8,497 nt of DNA from Helicobacteraceae bacterium (GTDB taxonomy: Bacteria > Campylobacterota > Campylobacteria > Campylobacterales > Sulfurimonadaceae), in NCBI GenBank assembly GCA_030642185.1, contig DAOWOG010000036.1, forward strand, positions 1 through 8,497, given 5' to 3'. Below the pieces are notes generated by a model that saw only the letters and a program-made list of their open reading frames with translations, made no database searches and was not told the DNA's origin. Positions 6,663-8,497 of the stretch are shown in pieces. Numbering within the stretch: the stretch's first letter is position 1; the number at the start of each line of letters is the position of its first letter. The translations under genes and the position numbers were made by a program.

Positions 6663-8497
6663 ATGAGTCAAAAAAAGGGATTCTCCTTTCACTACGCTGC
6701 ACTGGTAATGAAATTTCGCTGGTTTATTTTAGCCTTCATTGTACTTGCCACGATCTTAGCAGCACTGCAAATTAAAAACGTTGACATCCGAAACGACCCT
6801 GACACCCTCCTCCCTCAAACCAACAAATACGTCTCGACAAACAATTACATTGAAGAGAACTTCGGTATGGGAAATATCTACGTTGTAGGTATCGAGCTTA
6901 ATGAGGGCGAAGGCTCAGTCTATCAGCCATGGTTCGTCAACATCGTCCGTGAAATTCACAATAAACTTGAAAAGATGGAGACGGCCAGCAAGCCGAACTT
7001 CATCAGTATCGCAGCACAAAAAGTCAAGAACATGAGCGTTGATGAGGAAGGAAGCCTTGTCTTTAAACGCCTCATTCCCAATGACGGCATCAGTACGACT
7101 GATCCTGAACTCGCACAGCATCAGCTAGACTTCATGAAGGCGGGTATCGACGGAAATCCGGTACTCAAGCCGATGATCATCCATGAAGTCGATCCTGAAA
7201 CCGGTGAAAAATGCCGCAATAATGAACCGAACTGTGTTGCTAGAGCGACCTTTGTCATTGCTGACTTCGATAATGGCGTTAAAGAGCAGTATGTCAGCTG
7301 GGTACGTCAGGCAGTTGCTGATCTGGATCCTTACTATGCAGATGACCGTATCACGATCTCTATCGCCGGAGAACCTTACTTCCTCGCATGGATGATGGTA
7401 CAGCTTCTTGATCACTGGTATCTTTTCGTGCTTTCAGTCTTGATCGCATTTATCATTCTTTATATGGAAACACGTTCACTCAAAGGTGCTTTTTTTCCAC
7501 TTGCAGGTGTTGGTGTGAGTATCGTCTGGACACTGGGTCTTATGGGCTTTACCGGCTTTAAGCTCACTACGATGATGGTACTGACGCCGATGCTGATCCT
7601 CGCAGTCGGTATGGGCCACGCTATTCAGGTCACCCGGCGCTATATGGTGTCGAAAAAGAATGGAGAAAATACGGAAGAGGCCAGTTTCAATGCGCTTGGC
7701 TTCACGATCATTCCTGCAACGCTTTCCATCGTGACTGATGCCATCGGTTTTGCAACACTGGCATCGGTTGATATCTCATTTTACAAAGCTTACGCCTACT
7801 TCGGTATGTTCGGTATGTTCTCGCTTCTCATTACAACGACAACGCTTATTCCGTTGTTGATGTTTATGTTCCAGGATAAAAAAGAGAAAGCACCACCTGA
7901 GGGTTACAAGTGGGAAGGTGCTCTTGGAACGATGGTTGAGAGGATGCTTGCCGGTCCTGGAAAATGGATACCGATAGGTGTTGTCGCAATTATTATTGCC
8001 ATCTCTGTCCACTATACCAAACTGGGTGAAGGCATCAGCACAATTTTAGCCGATGACAAACACAGCGGTATGGAGAAGCTGGAACTGGTCGCACAGGGAG
8101 ACACCTATGATCTTATGCCGGGTGTCCAAAAAGGGATCGATTATGCTCAAGCAGCATTCAAAGTCCATTCGGGACCGGTTCAGGATATCTTCGCTCTGAA
8201 CAGAATTATGCCGGGTGTTATCTCCTTTAACATTCCGATCCGTGCGAAAGAGCCGTTGCTCCCAGAGTGTGATGACGATTACTTTGATGCACTTGATGCG
8301 GCAGATGAAACAGGCACTGAGTATCCGGAGAAAAACTGTTATGATCCGGAAGAAGATGCGCCGCAGGGTATTATGAACAACGCAACCGTACTGGCTGCTC
8401 TGGAAAAGATGGAAGACGATATTCGTCAGCATCCATTCATAGGATTTACAGCGTCATATGCCCAGTACATTAAAATCGCAAATATGCTGTTGATGAC
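6663..8497 (+). CDS. RND/MMPL-superfamily exporter (partial, C-terminus beyond window)
   Basis: An inner-membrane pump of the RND superfamily (MMPL branch, COG1033-like 'predicted exporter'), probably driven by the proton gradient and moving a lipid or other hydrophobic compound. The frame is open from ATG 6663 to the last base: 611 complete codons, no stop. Membrane segment 1 is at about 20-37, followed by RNDPDTLLP (43-51), typical of the family. A periplasmic domain of about 210 residues comes next, then segments at about 252-268, 276-296, 303-323, 348-368 and 380-403, a cytoplasmic stretch, segment 7 (436-450) and the second periplasmic domain. The core motif AVGMGHAIQ (314-322) and the TDAIGF motif (358-363, with D359) mark segments 4 and 5. 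Cysteine pairs occur in both periplasmic domains (184/191 and 536/559). AGGA at 6652-6655, seven bases before the ATG, supports this start over M16. The gene follows the barrel gene on the same strand after 115 bases. The remaining segments 8-12 should lie just outside. Confidence 0.88.
   Translation, partial: MSQKKGFSFHYAALVMKFRWFILAFIVLATILAALQIKNVDIRNDPDTLLPQTNKYVSTNNYIEENFGMGNIYVVGIELNEGEGSVYQPWFVNIVREIHNKLEKMETASKPNFISIAAQKVKNMSVDEEGSLVFKRLIPNDGISTTDPELAQHQLDFMKAGIDGNPVLKPMIIHEVDPETGEKCRNNEPNCVARATFVIADFDNGVKEQYVSWVRQAVADLDPYYADDRITISIAGEPYFLAWMMVQLLDHWYLFVLSVLIAFIILYMETRSLKGAFFPLAGVGVSIVWTLGLMGFTGFKLTTMMVLTPMLILAVGMGHAIQVTRRYMVSKKNGENTEEASFNALGFTIIPATLSIVTDAIGFATLASVDISFYKAYAYFGMFGMFSLLITTTTLIPLLMFMFQDKKEKAPPEGYKWEGALGTMVERMLAGPGKWIPIGVVAIIIAISVHYTKLGEGISTILADDKHSGMEKLELVAQGDTYDLMPGVQKGIDYAQAAFKVHSGPVQDIFALNRIMPGVISFNIPIRAKEPLLPECDDDYFDALDAADETGTEYPEKNCYDPEEDAPQGIMNNATVLAALEKMEDDIRQHPFIGFTASYAQYIKIANMLLM

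Noticed and set aside
6915..8432. Several minus-strand open frames of 68-128 codons opposite the exporter gene
   Set aside because: They are antisense shadows of a frame that is open over its whole length with clear RND motifs; none has family-like sequence or a ribosome site.
1..8497. CRISPR arrays, tRNA or rRNA genes, insertion sequences with transposase
   Set aside because: No regularly spaced direct repeats, no cloverleaf-like or rRNA-like stretches, and no transposase reading frame were seen.

Overview
The window (8,497 bases, moderately AT-rich) looks like chromosomal DNA of a Gram-negative bacterium. The evidence is two Sec signal peptides on envelope proteins, one beta-barrel protein ending in phenylalanine, and an RND-type inner-membrane exporter. 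AT-rich spacers, AAGGAG-type ribosome sites and the style of the proteins would suit a Campylobacterota member such as a Sulfurimonas or Sulfurovum relative. That placement is an impression, not a proof.

Layout. Bases 1-181 (minus strand) hold the start of a Fic-family gene with a DUF4172-like N-terminus, cut by the window edge and apparently broken by a frameshift in a run of A/T. Next is a 63-base near-perfect inverted repeat (191-253), then AT-rich non-coding DNA with a very good sigma-70 promoter (373-401). That promoter drives two tightly coupled genes of unknown function: an exported protein of 302 residues (443-1351) and a 633-residue membrane protein with a large predicted periplasmic domain (1353-3254).

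A 209-base spacer (3255-3463) follows. It holds a possible terminator hairpin and an array of three alternating AAGTAA/TTACTT half-sites, probably an operator. Then comes the recognisable part, a same-strand cluster: a periplasmic LolA-like lipid-carrier protein (3464-4423), a DUF1302-type outer-membrane beta-barrel (4436-6547), and an RND/MMPL-family exporter (6663 to the window end, incomplete). Between barrel and exporter lies a REP/BIME-like composite palindrome (6564-6617).

How the genes may work together. Inner-membrane RND pump, periplasmic LolA-fold carrier and outer-membrane barrel together form a plausible trans-envelope route for a lipid or other hydrophobic molecule. Grouping of these three families is a known pattern. 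The substrate cannot be read from the sequence, and the three-part machine is an inference from gene order and predicted location. Whether the unknown upstream pair belongs to the same process is open, because it has its own promoter and a spacer separates it from the cluster.
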